From CmP2 sp052084925 (GTDB lineage Bacteria > Actinomycetota > Actinomycetes > Actinomycetales > Micrococcaceae), in the NCBI GenBank assembly GCA_052084925.1, contig JBQDEV010000009.1, positions 88,958 to 152,957 on the forward strand: a DNA stretch of 64,000 bases, in the 5' to 3' direction. Positions within the stretch are counted from its first letter, which is position 1, and every line of letters begins with the position of its first letter. The notes beneath the pieces were generated by a model. The model saw only the letters and a list, made by a program, of their open reading frames with translations, was not told where the DNA came from and did not search any database. Both the position numbers and the translations under genes were made by a program. Below, one piece after another: positions 53,265 through 62,310 of this stretch.

Positions 53265-53912
53265 ATGGCACAGCACGAGCTCACGGGGTGGCGCGTCGTC
53301 CGCAGCCGCCTGGAAACCGCCGTCAAAGCACCCGGCTTCACCGAAGCGGTGGCCTTCATCAACAAGGTCGCCGAGATCGCCGAGGAGCAGAACCACCACC
53401 CCGACATCGACCTGCGCTACCACCGGGTCCGGATCCGGGTGTTCAGTCACGACGTCGGGGCACTCACCGCGCGAGACGCCCGCTTCGCCGCCGCCGTCGA
53501 CGAGGTCATCGAGGAGGCCGGACTGGTGCGGGAACTGGATCGCATCGGCGCCACCATCATCACCATCGACGCCGTCGACGTCAGCGCGGTGAAGCCGTTC
53601 TGGCTCGCCGTCACCGGCTACACCGAAGGCGAGGACGACCTGCTCGAGGACCCCTCCGCCATCGAGCCCGCCCTCTGGTTTCAGCCCGCCGACGAGCTGC
53701 GCGAACAGCGCTCCACCACCCACGTGGACGTGCACGTGGCGGCGGACCAGGCCGAAGAGCGCGTCCGAGCGGCCGTGGCGGCGGGCGGTCGGCTGCTCAC
53801 CGAGGAGCACGCGCCGAGCTTCTGGGTGCTGGCCGACACCGAGGGCAACGAAGTCTGCGTCTGTACTACAGCTGCGCCCCCGGGATCGGTGGGGCCATAT
53901 CTGCTGCGATGA
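53265..53912 (+). CDS. 4a-hydroxytetrahydrobiopterin dehydratase fused to a VOC domain
   Basis: 215 aa. Residues 1-95 are pterin-4a-carbinolamine dehydratase (AEEQNHHPDIDLRYHRVRI and the SHDVGALTARDARFA end). Residues about 100-215 are a glyoxalase/VOC domain (TIIT, then KPFWLAVTGYT, HVDVHVAADQAEERV). The first domain dehydrates the pterin produced by aromatic amino acid hydroxylases; the second's partner is unknown. Such fusions occur in actinobacteria. The 3' end overlaps the convergent LysR gene by 47 bp. Confidence 0.85.
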   Translation: MAQHELTGWRVVRSRLETAVKAPGFTEAVAFINKVAEIAEEQNHHPDIDLRYHRVRIRVFSHDVGALTARDARFAAAVDEVIEEAGLVRELDRIGATIITIDAVDVSAVKPFWLAVTGYTEGEDDLLEDPSAIEPALWFQPADELREQRSTTHVDVHVAADQAEERVRAAVAAGGRLLTEEHAPSFWVLADTEGNEVCVCTTAAPPGSVGPYLLR

Positions 53913-54786
53913 ACGTCAGCGCCCGGCGGAAGGCCCGCACCGCGGGAAGCGCTGAGCGCCCGGCTCGCACCGCGGTGTAGAGCCGACGCTGCGGACGCCC
54001 GGGCAGCGCGATTGCCCGGGTGCGCTCGAGATAGTCGGCAGCGATGAGCGCGGAGACGATGCACACCGCGTGCCCCGAGGTGGTCAGGTGCGCCTGCAGG
54101 AACGGGTCGGTGGTCTCATACTGCATGTGCGGCTCGAAGCCGGCGTCCCGGCACAGCCGCCGTGCCCACGCCCCGGTCACCATGTGTTCGGGGTCCAGCG
54201 CCCAGGGAGCCTCCGCGAGATCCGCGAGGTGCGCGGGGTTGCTCCACGGCCCGCGCGGCGGGACCAGCAGCACTAGGTCGTCGAAGTAGAGATCGGCCTG
54301 ATCGACCTGGGGATACACGGGCTCCGGGATGCCTGGATACTCCTCGCCCAGGATCAGGTCGAACTCACCGTTGCGCAGCCCCTCATAGGCGGTCGAAACC
54401 TCCCGCTGGATGAGCTGGATGCGCAGCTGCGGGAACTGGTGGGCCAGCATGGTCAGCGCCGGCGGGGCCAGTACCGCCATCGCCGTCTGGAATGACGCCA
54501 CCGTCAGGGTGCCGGCAACGCGATCGTGGGAGGCCTCGAGCTCGGTCTCCGCCGTCTCCAGGGTGGTCAGCACCGTGTCGGTGTGCGCGACCAGCTTCAG
54601 CGCGCGATCCGTGAGCCGCACCCGGCGCCCCACCCGCTCTAACAGCTCCGCCCCGGTCTCCCGTTCCAGCAGGGACAGCTGCTGCGAGACGGCGGAGGGG
54701 GTGTAGTTCAGGGCCTCGGCGACGGCGGCCAGGGTGCCGCGCTGGTGCAATTCGTAGAGAATGCGCAGTCGGTGCACGTTCAGCAT
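53866..54786 (-). CDS. LysR-family transcriptional regulator
   Basis: 306 aa. Helix-turn-helix NVHRLRILYELHQRGTLAAV with recognition helix YTPSAVSQQLSLLERE, then the effector domain. It is divergent from the EamA exporter (103-bp gap), the usual arrangement of a LysR controlling an amino-acid exporter. Confidence 0.9.
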   Translation of the reverse strand: MLNVHRLRILYELHQRGTLAAVAEALNYTPSAVSQQLSLLERETGAELLERVGRRVRLTDRALKLVAHTDTVLTTLETAETELEASHDRVAGTLTVASFQTAMAVLAPPALTMLAHQFPQLRIQLIQREVSTAYEGLRNGEFDLILGEEYPGIPEPVYPQVDQADLYFDDLVLLVPPRGPWSNPAHLADLAEAPWALDPEHMVTGAWARRLCRDAGFEPHMQYETTDPFLQAHLTTSGHAVCIVSALIAADYLERTRAIALPGRPQRRLYTAVRAGRSALPAVRAFRRALTFIAADMAPPIPGAQL

Positions 54787-54889
54787 GATCGCCCCCAGGT
54801 CCCTCGTCGTCGATTCATGAGTTCAGCTTAAGCACATCGGTCAAAACATGTCACTGGACTAACCTAATTTGGGTGGGGACGATGGAAGC

Positions 54890-55876
54890 ATGACATCGCA
54901 TCGCATCGGTACCGGCGTGACCCTCGTGCTGGGGTCCTGCATCTCTCTGCAGGCGGGCGCGGCCGCTGCCGTGCAGCTCTTTCCCGCCCTGGGGCCCTGG
55001 GGTGTGACCACCGTCCGCCTCGGCGTCGCCGGGGCGCTGGTCCTCGTCCTTTCCCTGATCGCCCGATGCATCAGTCGCTCCCGCTCCGGATCACGCTCGC
55101 CGGCCTGGACGGGGCGCACCTGGCTCGCCGTGCTCGTACTTGGCGCCTCGCTGGCGGGGATGAACGGGTTCTTCTTCGCCGCCATCGACCGGATTCCGCT
55201 CTCGGTGGCGGTGGCCGTGGAGTTCACCGGGCCCCTGGTGCTGGCCGCGGTGCTCTCGCGTCGGGCGCGCGATCTGGTGTGGGTGGGCTGCGCCGGGGTC
55301 GGGATGGTGCTGCTCGGGGTTGAATCCTGGCTGTCGGCGGAGTCCCTGGACCTCACCGGGGTGATCTTCGCCGCGGTGGCCGGGGTGTTCTGGGCGCTCT
55401 ACATTCTGGCCAACGCCAAGGTCGGCGCCACTGTGCCCGGCGTAGGCGGACTCGGCATGGCGATGCTGATCGGCGGCATTCTCCTGGCGCCCGTGGGCGT
55501 TCCCGGGGCGCTCCAGCTGGGGGAGCACTCGGAGCTGCTGTGGCTGGTGCTCGCCGTCGTGTTCTTCTCTTCGGTGGTGCCCTACACGCTGGAGCTCTCG
55601 GCCCTGCGCCGGCTGCCGGCCCCGGTGTTTTCCGTGCTGCTCTCACTGGAGCCCGCGGTGGCGGCGGTGGCCGGCTGGCTGCTGCTCGACCAGACCTTCG
55701 GGTGGCTGCGCGTGGCGGTGCTGCTACTGGTGGTCGCCGCCAGTGTGGGCACCACGCGCACGGCGGCCACCACGAAGGACGAGATCCTCACCGCGCCGGT
55801 GCCGGTGCAGCCGTCCGCACCGGTGTCAGACTCCGCGTCAGCACCGCGGCGCGAGGTCAGCCCAGCCACGCGGTAA
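54890..55876 (+). CDS. EamA/DMT-family transporter (RhtA-like exporter)
   Basis: About 328 aa with ten hydrophobic helices and two EamA repeats (LQAGAAAAVQLFPALGPWGV; VFFSSVVPYTLELSALRRL). Closest in wording to threonine/homoserine exporters. I use the ATG at 54890 (MTSHR); an upstream start adds seven residues. The C-terminal 40 residues are a soluble Pro/Ala-rich tail. Confidence 0.85.
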   Translation: MTSHRIGTGVTLVLGSCISLQAGAAAAVQLFPALGPWGVTTVRLGVAGALVLVLSLIARCISRSRSGSRSPAWTGRTWLAVLVLGASLAGMNGFFFAAIDRIPLSVAVAVEFTGPLVLAAVLSRRARDLVWVGCAGVGMVLLGVESWLSAESLDLTGVIFAAVAGVFWALYILANAKVGATVPGVGGLGMAMLIGGILLAPVGVPGALQLGEHSELLWLVLAVVFFSSVVPYTLELSALRRLPAPVFSVLLSLEPAVAAVAGWLLLDQTFGWLRVAVLLLVVAASVGTTRTAATTKDEILTAPVPVQPSAPVSDSASAPRREVSPATR

Positions 55877-56612
55877 TCGCCCGGGCGACCTCGGCCGGGT
55901 GAGTCAGGTGCGCCCAGTGCCCCGCGGGATCGGTTGACTCTGGGGTGACGACGGTGTTCACGACGGCCTTCGGGTGCAGTCGGGCCACCTCGGCGGCCGA
56001 GACTGCACGGGTGGCCTGCAGGTAGAGCACCGGGATGCCGGCAGAGCCAAGTTGGCGCCACAGGGCCACCGTGTCCTGAGCGAGCACATCGGGCCAGAAA
56101 TCCGTGCGCACACTCGTGTCGGCCGCGGCCCGCATCCGCGCCATGATCTGCTCGCGCACCGACTCCGGCGCCGGCCCGATCGAGGCGGCCATCGACTCCA
56201 GGAATTCCGCCCGACGCGGGGTGCGTGCACCGGTCTCATCGCGGAACCGGCGCTGCTTGGCGCGCACTGCCTCCGGATCCGCCGGCATATTCGAGTCCAG
56301 CAGCACCAGCCCTGCCACGGTGTGGGGTGCTGTGCGGGCGCGGGTCAGTGCGGCCTGCGCTGCCACGATGCCCCCGGCGCTGTGTCCGATCAGCAGCACC
56401 GGTTCGTCCGGTGGCAGGGCGGCACCCAACAGCCGCGCCGCTTCGGCCACGCTGGGCACCGCGGGCAGTTCCCAGCGCTGCGCGGGGCCCGTCGCGGGTG
56501 TCGGTAGGGCGGCGCTGAGGGGGTCGAGCTCGGCGGCGATTCCGGCGGTGCCCGAGACCATCCAGACGCGCGCACCTGCGCAGATGTCGCCCGGTCTGCT
56601 CAGATTCACCAT
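55857..56612 (-). CDS. alpha/beta hydrolase
   Basis: 251 aa. Nucleophile elbow LLIGHSAGGIVAAQ, oxyanion region GARVWMVSGTAG and C-terminal His in AGHWAHLTHPAEV. No signal peptide. Substrate not known. The end overlaps the EamA gene by 20 bp on the other strand. Confidence 0.85.
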   Translation of the reverse strand: MVNLSRPGDICAGARVWMVSGTAGIAAELDPLSAALPTPATGPAQRWELPAVPSVAEAARLLGAALPPDEPVLLIGHSAGGIVAAQAALTRARTAPHTVAGLVLLDSNMPADPEAVRAKQRRFRDETGARTPRRAEFLESMAASIGPAPESVREQIMARMRAAADTSVRTDFWPDVLAQDTVALWRQLGSAGIPVLYLQATRAVSAAEVARLHPKAVVNTVVTPESTDPAGHWAHLTHPAEVARAITAWLG

Positions 56613-56798
56613 TTCGCCTCCGTCCGCACTCGCCGCCTAGGTCACGATTGCATCACGTTTCGGTTTCATTTTGAAGGATCCGGAGGGGTCGACTCCGGCG
56701 TGTCCGGCATGGCCATGCGGTTACTGCACGGTTACCTGAACATGCAAGCGATTTCACAGCGCTTTTCAAGATTCGGGGAACCTCCTACTCTGGAATCC

Positions 56799-58085
56799 AT
56801 GACCCGGGATGGAGTGCGCGTTTCTCGCGCCGTGAGCATTGGTGTGGCCGGCGCTGCCAGCGTCGGCCTGCTCTGTGCACTCCCGGCTCAGGCACTCGCC
56901 TCCTCCTCACCCGTGCACGTCGTCGACACTGATGGCAGCAGCTCCGTCGTCAACGAGGTCTGCGCCCCCGAAGCCAGTACTGGATCGGGCACCGTCACCG
57001 CCTCGGCCCCGGGATCCCTGCGAGTGGCCACCTTCGACTCCGAGCTCAGCCGCAATGCCGCCGGCGACCTCATCCGCGACCTCTCCGCCCCCGGCGACTC
57101 TCAGGGCTCGGCCATCGCCGAGACCGTGCAGCGTGCCGCCCCCGAGGTGCTCGTGCTCTCCGGCTTCGACGTCGATGATCAGGACGAAGCCGCCTCGCTG
57201 TTCGCCACCAACTACCTGGCCGTGGGTCAGCAGGGCCAGCAGGGCATCGACTACCCCTACATCTATTCCGGCCCCGTGAACGCTGGCATCGAGTCCGGTG
57301 CGGACCTCGACGACGACGGCGTCATCGGCGGCCCCGGCGATGCCCTGGGCTACGGCGACTTCCCGGGGCAGGGCGGCATGGTGGTGTTCTCCACCGAGCC
57401 GATCGACACCGAGAACATCCGCACCTTCGGCGAACTGCGCTGGTCCCAGGTGGCGAACTCGCACCTGCCCGCCGAGAAGTTCACCAGCCTGGAGGAATCC
57501 ATCCTGCCGCTGTCCTCGGTCGGGCACTGGGACGTGCCGATCACCGTGGGCAACCGCACCGTGCACGTGCTGGCCTCCGCCCCGGCCGATCCCTCGCGTA
57601 GCGCCGTCGACCGGGCCCGTAACGCTGACGAGATCGGCTTCTGGGCCGACTATGTGACCGAGGGCGACGACGACTACATCACCGACGACGAGGGTTCCTC
57701 CGGCGGGCTGTCCTCCGATCATCACTTCGTGGTGGCCGGCACCCTGGGCGCCGACCCCGACGGCTGCACCGACGCCGACCCAGCTGGGATCGCCGCGTTG
57801 CTCGACGCCGAGCGCGTCACCGACCTGGCCCCCGAGATCGAACCCGGCACCGGCTCCACCCGCACCACCGAATCCGAGGATCGCGCCGCGCGCGCCGACT
57901 ACGTACTGCCGTCGGCGGCCCTGGACGTGCGCGGATCCGGAGTATTCTGGCCCGGCGCTGGCGAAGACGGCTCCCACCTCACCGGCTCTCCCCAGGTCTC
58001 CGACGGGCTGATCGCCAGCATGACGAAGCGCTCGGCCCCCACGGACCACCGCCTGGTGTGGGCCGACGTCGTCCCTGCCCCGTGA
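56799..58085 (+). CDS. secreted endonuclease/exonuclease/phosphatase-like protein
   Basis: 428 aa. A signal peptide ends near residue 35 (LPAQALAS). The rest has the layout of secreted actinobacterial EEP-fold proteins: LRVATFDSELSRNAAGDLIRD, PEVLVLSGFDVDD, GGMVVFSTEPID, FVVAGTLGADPD and TDHRLVWADV. The fold's catalytic signatures (usually N, E, D and H) are only partly kept: the first Asn is Asp in ATFDSE and the Glu position reads Ser in LVLSGFD, so activity is uncertain. The ATG at 56799 precedes the signal peptide. The stop overlaps the next gene's GTG. Confidence 0.7.
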   Translation: MTRDGVRVSRAVSIGVAGAASVGLLCALPAQALASSSPVHVVDTDGSSSVVNEVCAPEASTGSGTVTASAPGSLRVATFDSELSRNAAGDLIRDLSAPGDSQGSAIAETVQRAAPEVLVLSGFDVDDQDEAASLFATNYLAVGQQGQQGIDYPYIYSGPVNAGIESGADLDDDGVIGGPGDALGYGDFPGQGGMVVFSTEPIDTENIRTFGELRWSQVANSHLPAEKFTSLEESILPLSSVGHWDVPITVGNRTVHVLASAPADPSRSAVDRARNADEIGFWADYVTEGDDDYITDDEGSSGGLSSDHHFVVAGTLGADPDGCTDADPAGIAALLDAERVTDLAPEIEPGTGSTRTTESEDRAARADYVLPSAALDVRGSGVFWPGAGEDGSHLTGSPQVSDGLIASMTKRSAPTDHRLVWADVVPAP

Positions 58086-58726
58086 CACAGCTGCTCTTCT
58101 CCGCTCCGCCCGAGGAGCGCGACGACACCCACCTGGTGATCGTGCTACACGGCTACGGCTCCAACGAGCAGCGCATCGCCGAGCACTGCTTCCCGATGCT
58201 CCCCGAAGGTGTCACCGGCCTCGCCGTGCGCGGGGGCTTCCCCCTCCACGACGACGAGTGGGGCTGGTTCCTGCTCGACTACTTCCTCACCAACGACTTC
58301 GCCGAGGTGATCGCCGCCGCCCACCGCGTCTTCGACGTACTGGACTCCGAAGAGGTCACCGCGCACCGGTACCGCAGCGTTTCCCTGCTCGGCTACTCCC
58401 AGGGCATGGCCATGGCCTCCACCCTGGCCAGGCTGCGCCCCGAAGCGTTTCGCTGTGTGGTGGGACTCTCCGGATTCGTGCTGTCGAACCCGCTACTGGC
58501 CAGCCTCGACGGCACCGAGGACATCCGCCACCCCTACTTCTGGGGTCGCGACGTCGAAGACTTGGTGATCAACCCCGACGCCATCACCTTCACCACCGGG
58601 TGGCTGGACCAATGGAGTCAGCTCACCGCGCGCACCTACCCCGGAATGGGTCACGCTCTTGGCGAAGAGATGGCGCGCGACGTGAATATTTTCCTGCGCC
58701 ACCATCTGCTTACACTGGAGTCATGA
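58082..58726 (+). CDS. phospholipase/carboxylesterase-family hydrolase
   Basis: 214 aa. Core motifs: LVIVLHGYGSNEQ, LLGYSQGMAMAS (nucleophile Ser) and GMGHALGEE (His). The Asp is probably in the segment VEDLVINPDAIT. It uses a GTG start overlapping the previous stop (GTGA) and is itself overlapped by the next gene (ATGA). Confidence 0.88.
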   Translation: MTQLLFSAPPEERDDTHLVIVLHGYGSNEQRIAEHCFPMLPEGVTGLAVRGGFPLHDDEWGWFLLDYFLTNDFAEVIAAAHRVFDVLDSEEVTAHRYRSVSLLGYSQGMAMASTLARLRPEAFRCVVGLSGFVLSNPLLASLDGTEDIRHPYFWGRDVEDLVINPDAITFTTGWLDQWSQLTARTYPGMGHALGEEMARDVNIFLRHHLLTLES

Positions 58727-59547
58727 AGTCACTCGACCCTCGACGTCTTGCCGGATCAACCGCCATGCAGGCTGGCCTGAACCAGGCGGTCAAGCGTGCG
58801 GTGGACAACGACGGCAACCCCACCCCGGCCTTCCAACGAGCGGTGCTCTCCGCACTGTCGGTGCAGCGCGGCACCGTGCTGGCCAACCTGCAGCGGATGC
58901 GGCGTCGTCACCCCGACGAGAACCCGGCGCAGATCGCCGACCGGCTGACCAAGCAGTACTTGAACCTCGTTTCCGGAGTGGGCGCGGCTGCTGGTGGCAG
59001 CGCCGTCGTGCCCGGGGTCGGCACCGTCGCCGCGGTGGGCGTTTCCCTGGGTGGGGTGGTCGCGTTCCTCGAAGTGACCGCCCTCTACGCCCAGTCGATC
59101 GCCGAACTGCACGGGATCCCCACCCGCAACGATGAACGCGGCCAAGCACTGGTGATGATGGTGATGCTCGGCAAGGACGGGCGCAAGCTCCTCAAGGACG
59201 CCACCTCCGGGGCCGGGCCCCTGAGCGGCTCCGCATGGCTGGTCAACGGCATGTCGGGGATGTCCGAGCGGCTGTTCAACCGGATCTCCCAGATGTTCAT
59301 GAAGCGGCTCGTCATCAAACAGGGCGCGCACTTCGTGGGTCGGCTGGTGCCCTTCGGCATCGGCGCGGCGATCGGCGGCTTCGGCAACCGGGCGCTGGGC
59401 CGCTCCGTGGTCACCTCCGCGCAGAACATCTTCGGATCGCTGCCCACCGACTTCCCGGACTGGCCTGAGGCGCAGAAGCGGCTCACCCGCTCCGAACGGC
59501 GTGCCCTGGATCAGGCGGCCGGGGAAGAACCCGCTACGCAGGAGTAG
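58723..59547 (+). CDS. membrane-associated protein of unknown function
   Basis: 274 aa. Two Gly/Ala/Val-rich hydrophobic regions (AAAGGSAVVPGVGTVAAVGV; VGRLVPFGIGAAIGGFGNRA) flank basic and helical segments. There is no signal peptide. It loosely recalls EcsC-type membrane-associated proteins, but I do not assign it. Co-translated with the upstream hydrolase. Confidence 0.6.
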   Translation: MKSLDPRRLAGSTAMQAGLNQAVKRAVDNDGNPTPAFQRAVLSALSVQRGTVLANLQRMRRRHPDENPAQIADRLTKQYLNLVSGVGAAAGGSAVVPGVGTVAAVGVSLGGVVAFLEVTALYAQSIAELHGIPTRNDERGQALVMMVMLGKDGRKLLKDATSGAGPLSGSAWLVNGMSGMSERLFNRISQMFMKRLVIKQGAHFVGRLVPFGIGAAIGGFGNRALGRSVVTSAQNIFGSLPTDFPDWPEAQKRLTRSERRALDQAAGEEPATQE

Positions 59548-59609
59548 GTCAACTGCCGTTCATGTGGGCGTCGTTGTCCGGCCACCCCGGCTGACTAGGG
59601 TGAAGGCTC

Positions 59610-60407
59610 GTGAGAGTCTTCGCCCACCGTGGGGCCAGCGCCGCCTACGCCGAGCACACCCGTGCAGCGTTCTCCCATGCACTGTCCGTGGGGGTCGACG
59701 GCGTGGAGACCGACGTGCACCTCTCCGCCGACGGGCACCTGGTGTGCTGGCACGACGCCACCCTGGACCGCACCTCCTCCGGGCGGGGACCGGTGCGCTC
59801 CCATCGACTCTCCGAGCTGCGCGGACTCGATGTGCACAGCTGGAAGAACCCGAAGCTGCCCGCCGACTACGGCTCCGCCGCGGAACAGCTCGTCACTCTG
59901 GACGAGCTCACCGCCATGATGGTCGACGCCGGACGGTCGGTGGAGCTGGCCGTGGAGATGAAGCACGCCACCTCCCTGAGCGGGGCGCTGGAGGAGGCGG
60001 TGCTGGAATGGCTGCGCCGCTGGGGCTGGGACGCCTCCACCTGCCTACTGACCCCGAACGGGACGCGGTCGAAGGTGAGTGTGTCCGTGATGAGCTTCTC
60101 CCGGGACGCGTTGCGCCGGGTGTCGGCCCTGGTGCCGGCCGCCATGCTCTGCCCGCTCTTCGAGGCGGACGACCGCGACGCCGTGCAGATCGGCACCTCT
60201 ACCCGGGGTGGGGCCGCCGGGCTGCTGGGCCCCTCGGTGCAGTGGCTGTTCCATCACGGCTCCGTGCTGCGCTCCTGGACGCAAGCGGGCCGGATCGTGC
60301 GCATGTGGACGGTGCAGACCGATGACGAGCTGAATTCGGCCCGCTCCCTGGGCGTGCAGCAGGTCACCGTCAACGATCCGGAATGGGCGCTGCAGCGGCT
60401 GAGCTGA
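59610..60407 (+). CDS. glycerophosphodiester phosphodiesterase
   Basis: 265 aa. GDPD barrel: FAHRGASAAYAEHTRAAF with the usual HRG, GVETDVHLSADGHLVCWHD with the metal-binding Glu/Asp and HD, VELAVEMKH and RMWTVQTDDEL. It hydrolyses glycerophosphodiesters to glycerol-3-phosphate. GTG start. The 3' end overlaps the convergent isomerase-like gene by 38 bp. Confidence 0.93.
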   Translation: MRVFAHRGASAAYAEHTRAAFSHALSVGVDGVETDVHLSADGHLVCWHDATLDRTSSGRGPVRSHRLSELRGLDVHSWKNPKLPADYGSAAEQLVTLDELTAMMVDAGRSVELAVEMKHATSLSGALEEAVLEWLRRWGWDASTCLLTPNGTRSKVSVSVMSFSRDALRRVSALVPAAMLCPLFEADDRDAVQIGTSTRGGAAGLLGPSVQWLFHHGSVLRSWTQAGRIVRMWTVQTDDELNSARSLGVQQVTVNDPEWALQRLS

Positions 60408-61233
60408 TCAGCTCCCGTGTCGCCGCGATACAGCGAGCCAGGTGGGCGTCCAGCCCGTCGGCCTCAACAGCGCGCGCATCAGGGACTTCCACGCTGACCG
60501 GGGCCTCAGGGAACAACCTCAGGACCTCGACCAAGGGGAATTCTCCTTCTCCGGGGAGCAGGCGATGTACCCGAGCCTCGTACTGTCGCGGAGAACCGCC
60601 CACCGATTGCCCTAAGGGTAGAACCACGGAGTCGTCCACTACGCTCGGTTCTTTCCACGCCCCATCACAGAGCTGTACGACAGCGATGTGCTCCGCGGGG
60701 ATCTCGGCCAGCTGCGCCACCGTCGTGCCCGACCGGAAGACGTGCAGAGTGTCGAGCATGAGCCCTGCGCCTGTTTCCTCCGCGAATCGACGCGCCGTGT
60801 TGAAGGACGACAAAGGTTGGTAGGAAATTGGCTCCATGCAGGGTCGGATCCCATAGTCGCGCGCCGTAGCCACCAACTCACCCAGCTTGTCGCGGAAACG
60901 ATTCAGGTCAGGGTCCACCCCGACCACATTGAGAACACTTGCACCCAGCTGAGCTCCGGTCTCCAGCACAGGCGTCCAATGATCGGGACCGATGTGCTCT
61001 GCAAGGCCGAATACTTCTAGGTCGAGCACCTGGACGCCGGTCTGTTCGATCGCGTCCCGCGTCTCTCTGACCATGGGCGAGCCGGGTTGCATCGGATAAC
61101 GGGTCTCGGTTGCGGTGGCCGGATGAACACGGACCCCCACGGCCTCGAAGCCATGGTGTGCTGCCCGTTGCACCAGTTCTGGTGGACTCAGCTGTAGGGC
61201 GGTGAGATGTGCGGTGGAAAGTAGGCGGGTCAT
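60370..61233 (-). CDS. TIM-barrel sugar phosphate isomerase/epimerase-like enzyme
   Basis: 287 aa xylose isomerase-like barrel. Probable metal ligands: Glu in RPCMEPISYQ, Asp-His in LMLDTLHVFRSG, His in EARVHRLLPGEGE, and Glu in PVSVEVPDARAV. The family includes 3-dehydroshikimate dehydratases, hydroxypyruvate isomerase and inosose enzymes. Its start overlaps the dehydroquinase-like stop by 4 bp, so a 3-dehydroshikimate dehydratase role in hydroaromatic breakdown is attractive but unproven. I start at the ATG at 61231-61233. Confidence 0.82.
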   Translation of the reverse strand: MTRLLSTAHLTALQLSPPELVQRAAHHGFEAVGVRVHPATATETRYPMQPGSPMVRETRDAIEQTGVQVLDLEVFGLAEHIGPDHWTPVLETGAQLGASVLNVVGVDPDLNRFRDKLGELVATARDYGIRPCMEPISYQPLSSFNTARRFAEETGAGLMLDTLHVFRSGTTVAQLAEIPAEHIAVVQLCDGAWKEPSVVDDSVVLPLGQSVGGSPRQYEARVHRLLPGEGEFPLVEVLRLFPEAPVSVEVPDARAVEADGLDAHLARCIAATRELISSAAAAPIPDR

Positions 61234-61661
61234 TGGGCCTCGATTTCTGTTAGGCGCTGCAAGCATGCTGAATATCCGCGCCATCCCAAACCGCAGACGT
61301 AGATGTCGGCCTTTTCGCGGAAGAGGTCCACGGCGTCCATACCGTAGTGCTTGAAATGCTGGGTGATGTGCACGATGGCAAAAGGGACTCCGAGATCGTC
61401 CACGGCGTCGAGTAATGACCGTCCGTAGGGGGTCAGTCCCGCGGGGTTGAGGATGAGCGCGTCCAACTCACCCGCATGGTCATGCAACCAGTCCACGAGA
61501 AAGCCCTCGTGGTTCGACTGGAAGTGGTCGATCTGAACCGCGAGTCGGGAGGCAGTCGTCTCCACATCATCGATGATGTCGGCCAAGGTGCGTGTACCGT
61601 ACTGCGCTTTGCGTTGTCCCAGTCGATTAATGTTGGGGCCGTTGAGGATTCCAACACGCAT
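61230..61661 (-). CDS. divergent type II 3-dehydroquinate dehydratase homologue
   Basis: 143 aa, the length of AroQ. Start LNGPNINRLGQRKAQYG resembles AroQ, keeping the Tyr. The middle reads ILNPAGLTPYGRSL where AroQ has ILNPG/A-x-THTS, so the His is lost. IVHITQHFKHYG replaces EVHxSN with the following Arg, keeping the His but losing Glu and Arg. The end is GLGWRGYSACL, matching GxGxxGYxLAL. The fold is clear; the reaction may differ from dehydroquinate dehydration. Confidence 0.8.
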   Translation of the reverse strand: MRVGILNGPNINRLGQRKAQYGTRTLADIIDDVETTASRLAVQIDHFQSNHEGFLVDWLHDHAGELDALILNPAGLTPYGRSLLDAVDDLGVPFAIVHITQHFKHYGMDAVDLFREKADIYVCGLGWRGYSACLQRLTEIEAQ

Positions 61662-61676
61662 AGTGTTCTCCTGTTC

Positions 61677-62142
61677 CTATTTTTTCTTTCGCGATGCCGT
61701 CGGTCGTGGTGAAGCCGGGCCCGCAATTCCGCTAGCTGTGCAGGACAGTGGCACAGCCAGACCGGAATCCGGATCGTAGCGACGGGCATGCCTGGAGTCT
61801 TGGGCATTGGCAATCCCAATGAGTTCGTCCTCGTAGACGACGCTCATCCGGGCCAACTCGCCGGAACGGTCGGCGAAACGGGTGGCAAGGGCTGTGCCAA
61901 ATCCAACATGGGGATCCGGGAAAGGTGCCGCCGTACGATGGAGGTGAGTTTCATAGACAATCGGTAGCGCTCGGTTACACGGTCCTGGTACACATACCCC
62001 AGGACCACAAGGCCGGAGAGACTCGACGGGGCAGCGGAATTCCGTGGCTGCAGATCGGTGGCCAATGCCATCAGGGCAGCCCCTCGGCTTCGCTGGCGCG
62101 TTGCTCAATCACGGCCATGCATCGAGTGAGCGTGAAATTCAC
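61677..62142 (-). pseudogene. decayed IclR-family regulator
   Basis: Pieces of one IclR protein lie in different frames. A GTG at 62140-62142 after ACAGGAG starts NFTLTRCMAVIEQRASEAEG (helix-turn-helix start). A shift near 62070 leads to MALATDLQPRNSAAP and SGLVVLGYVYQDRVTERYRL. A second shift near 61885 leads to ADRSGELARMSVVYEDELI and YDPDSGLAVPLSCTASGIA. The frame then ends early in TASRKKK, so the C-terminal half of the effector domain is missing. It lies immediately upstream of the dehydroquinase-like gene, in the place of a local regulator. Confidence 0.75.
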
Positions 62143-62174
62143 GGCAGACTCCTGTCTTCGGCTGTAGACACCGG

Positions 62175-62210
62175 GTTCCACAATCCAGTGGAACGCAGTT
62201 CCAATGGATT
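62175..62210. promoter_or_regulatory. IclR-type operator cluster
   Basis: TGGAACGCAGTTCCA (62189-62203) is a perfect palindrome of the TGGAA-N5-TTCCA type known for E. coli IclR. It extends to 62182-62210 with one mismatched pair. A further GTTCCAC at 62175-62181 makes an inverted pair with GTGGAAC at 62188-62194. The cluster sits 33 bp or more upstream of the decayed IclR start and is the likely control site of this leftward transcript. Confidence 0.7.
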
Positions 62211-62310
62211 ACCAACAGGATACCGGAGATCTACAGATGGGGACATCGGGCAGATAGTTGCACGTGCGGACATGAATATAGAGCCAGTTTCATAAGAAGA
62301 ACGCGGACTC

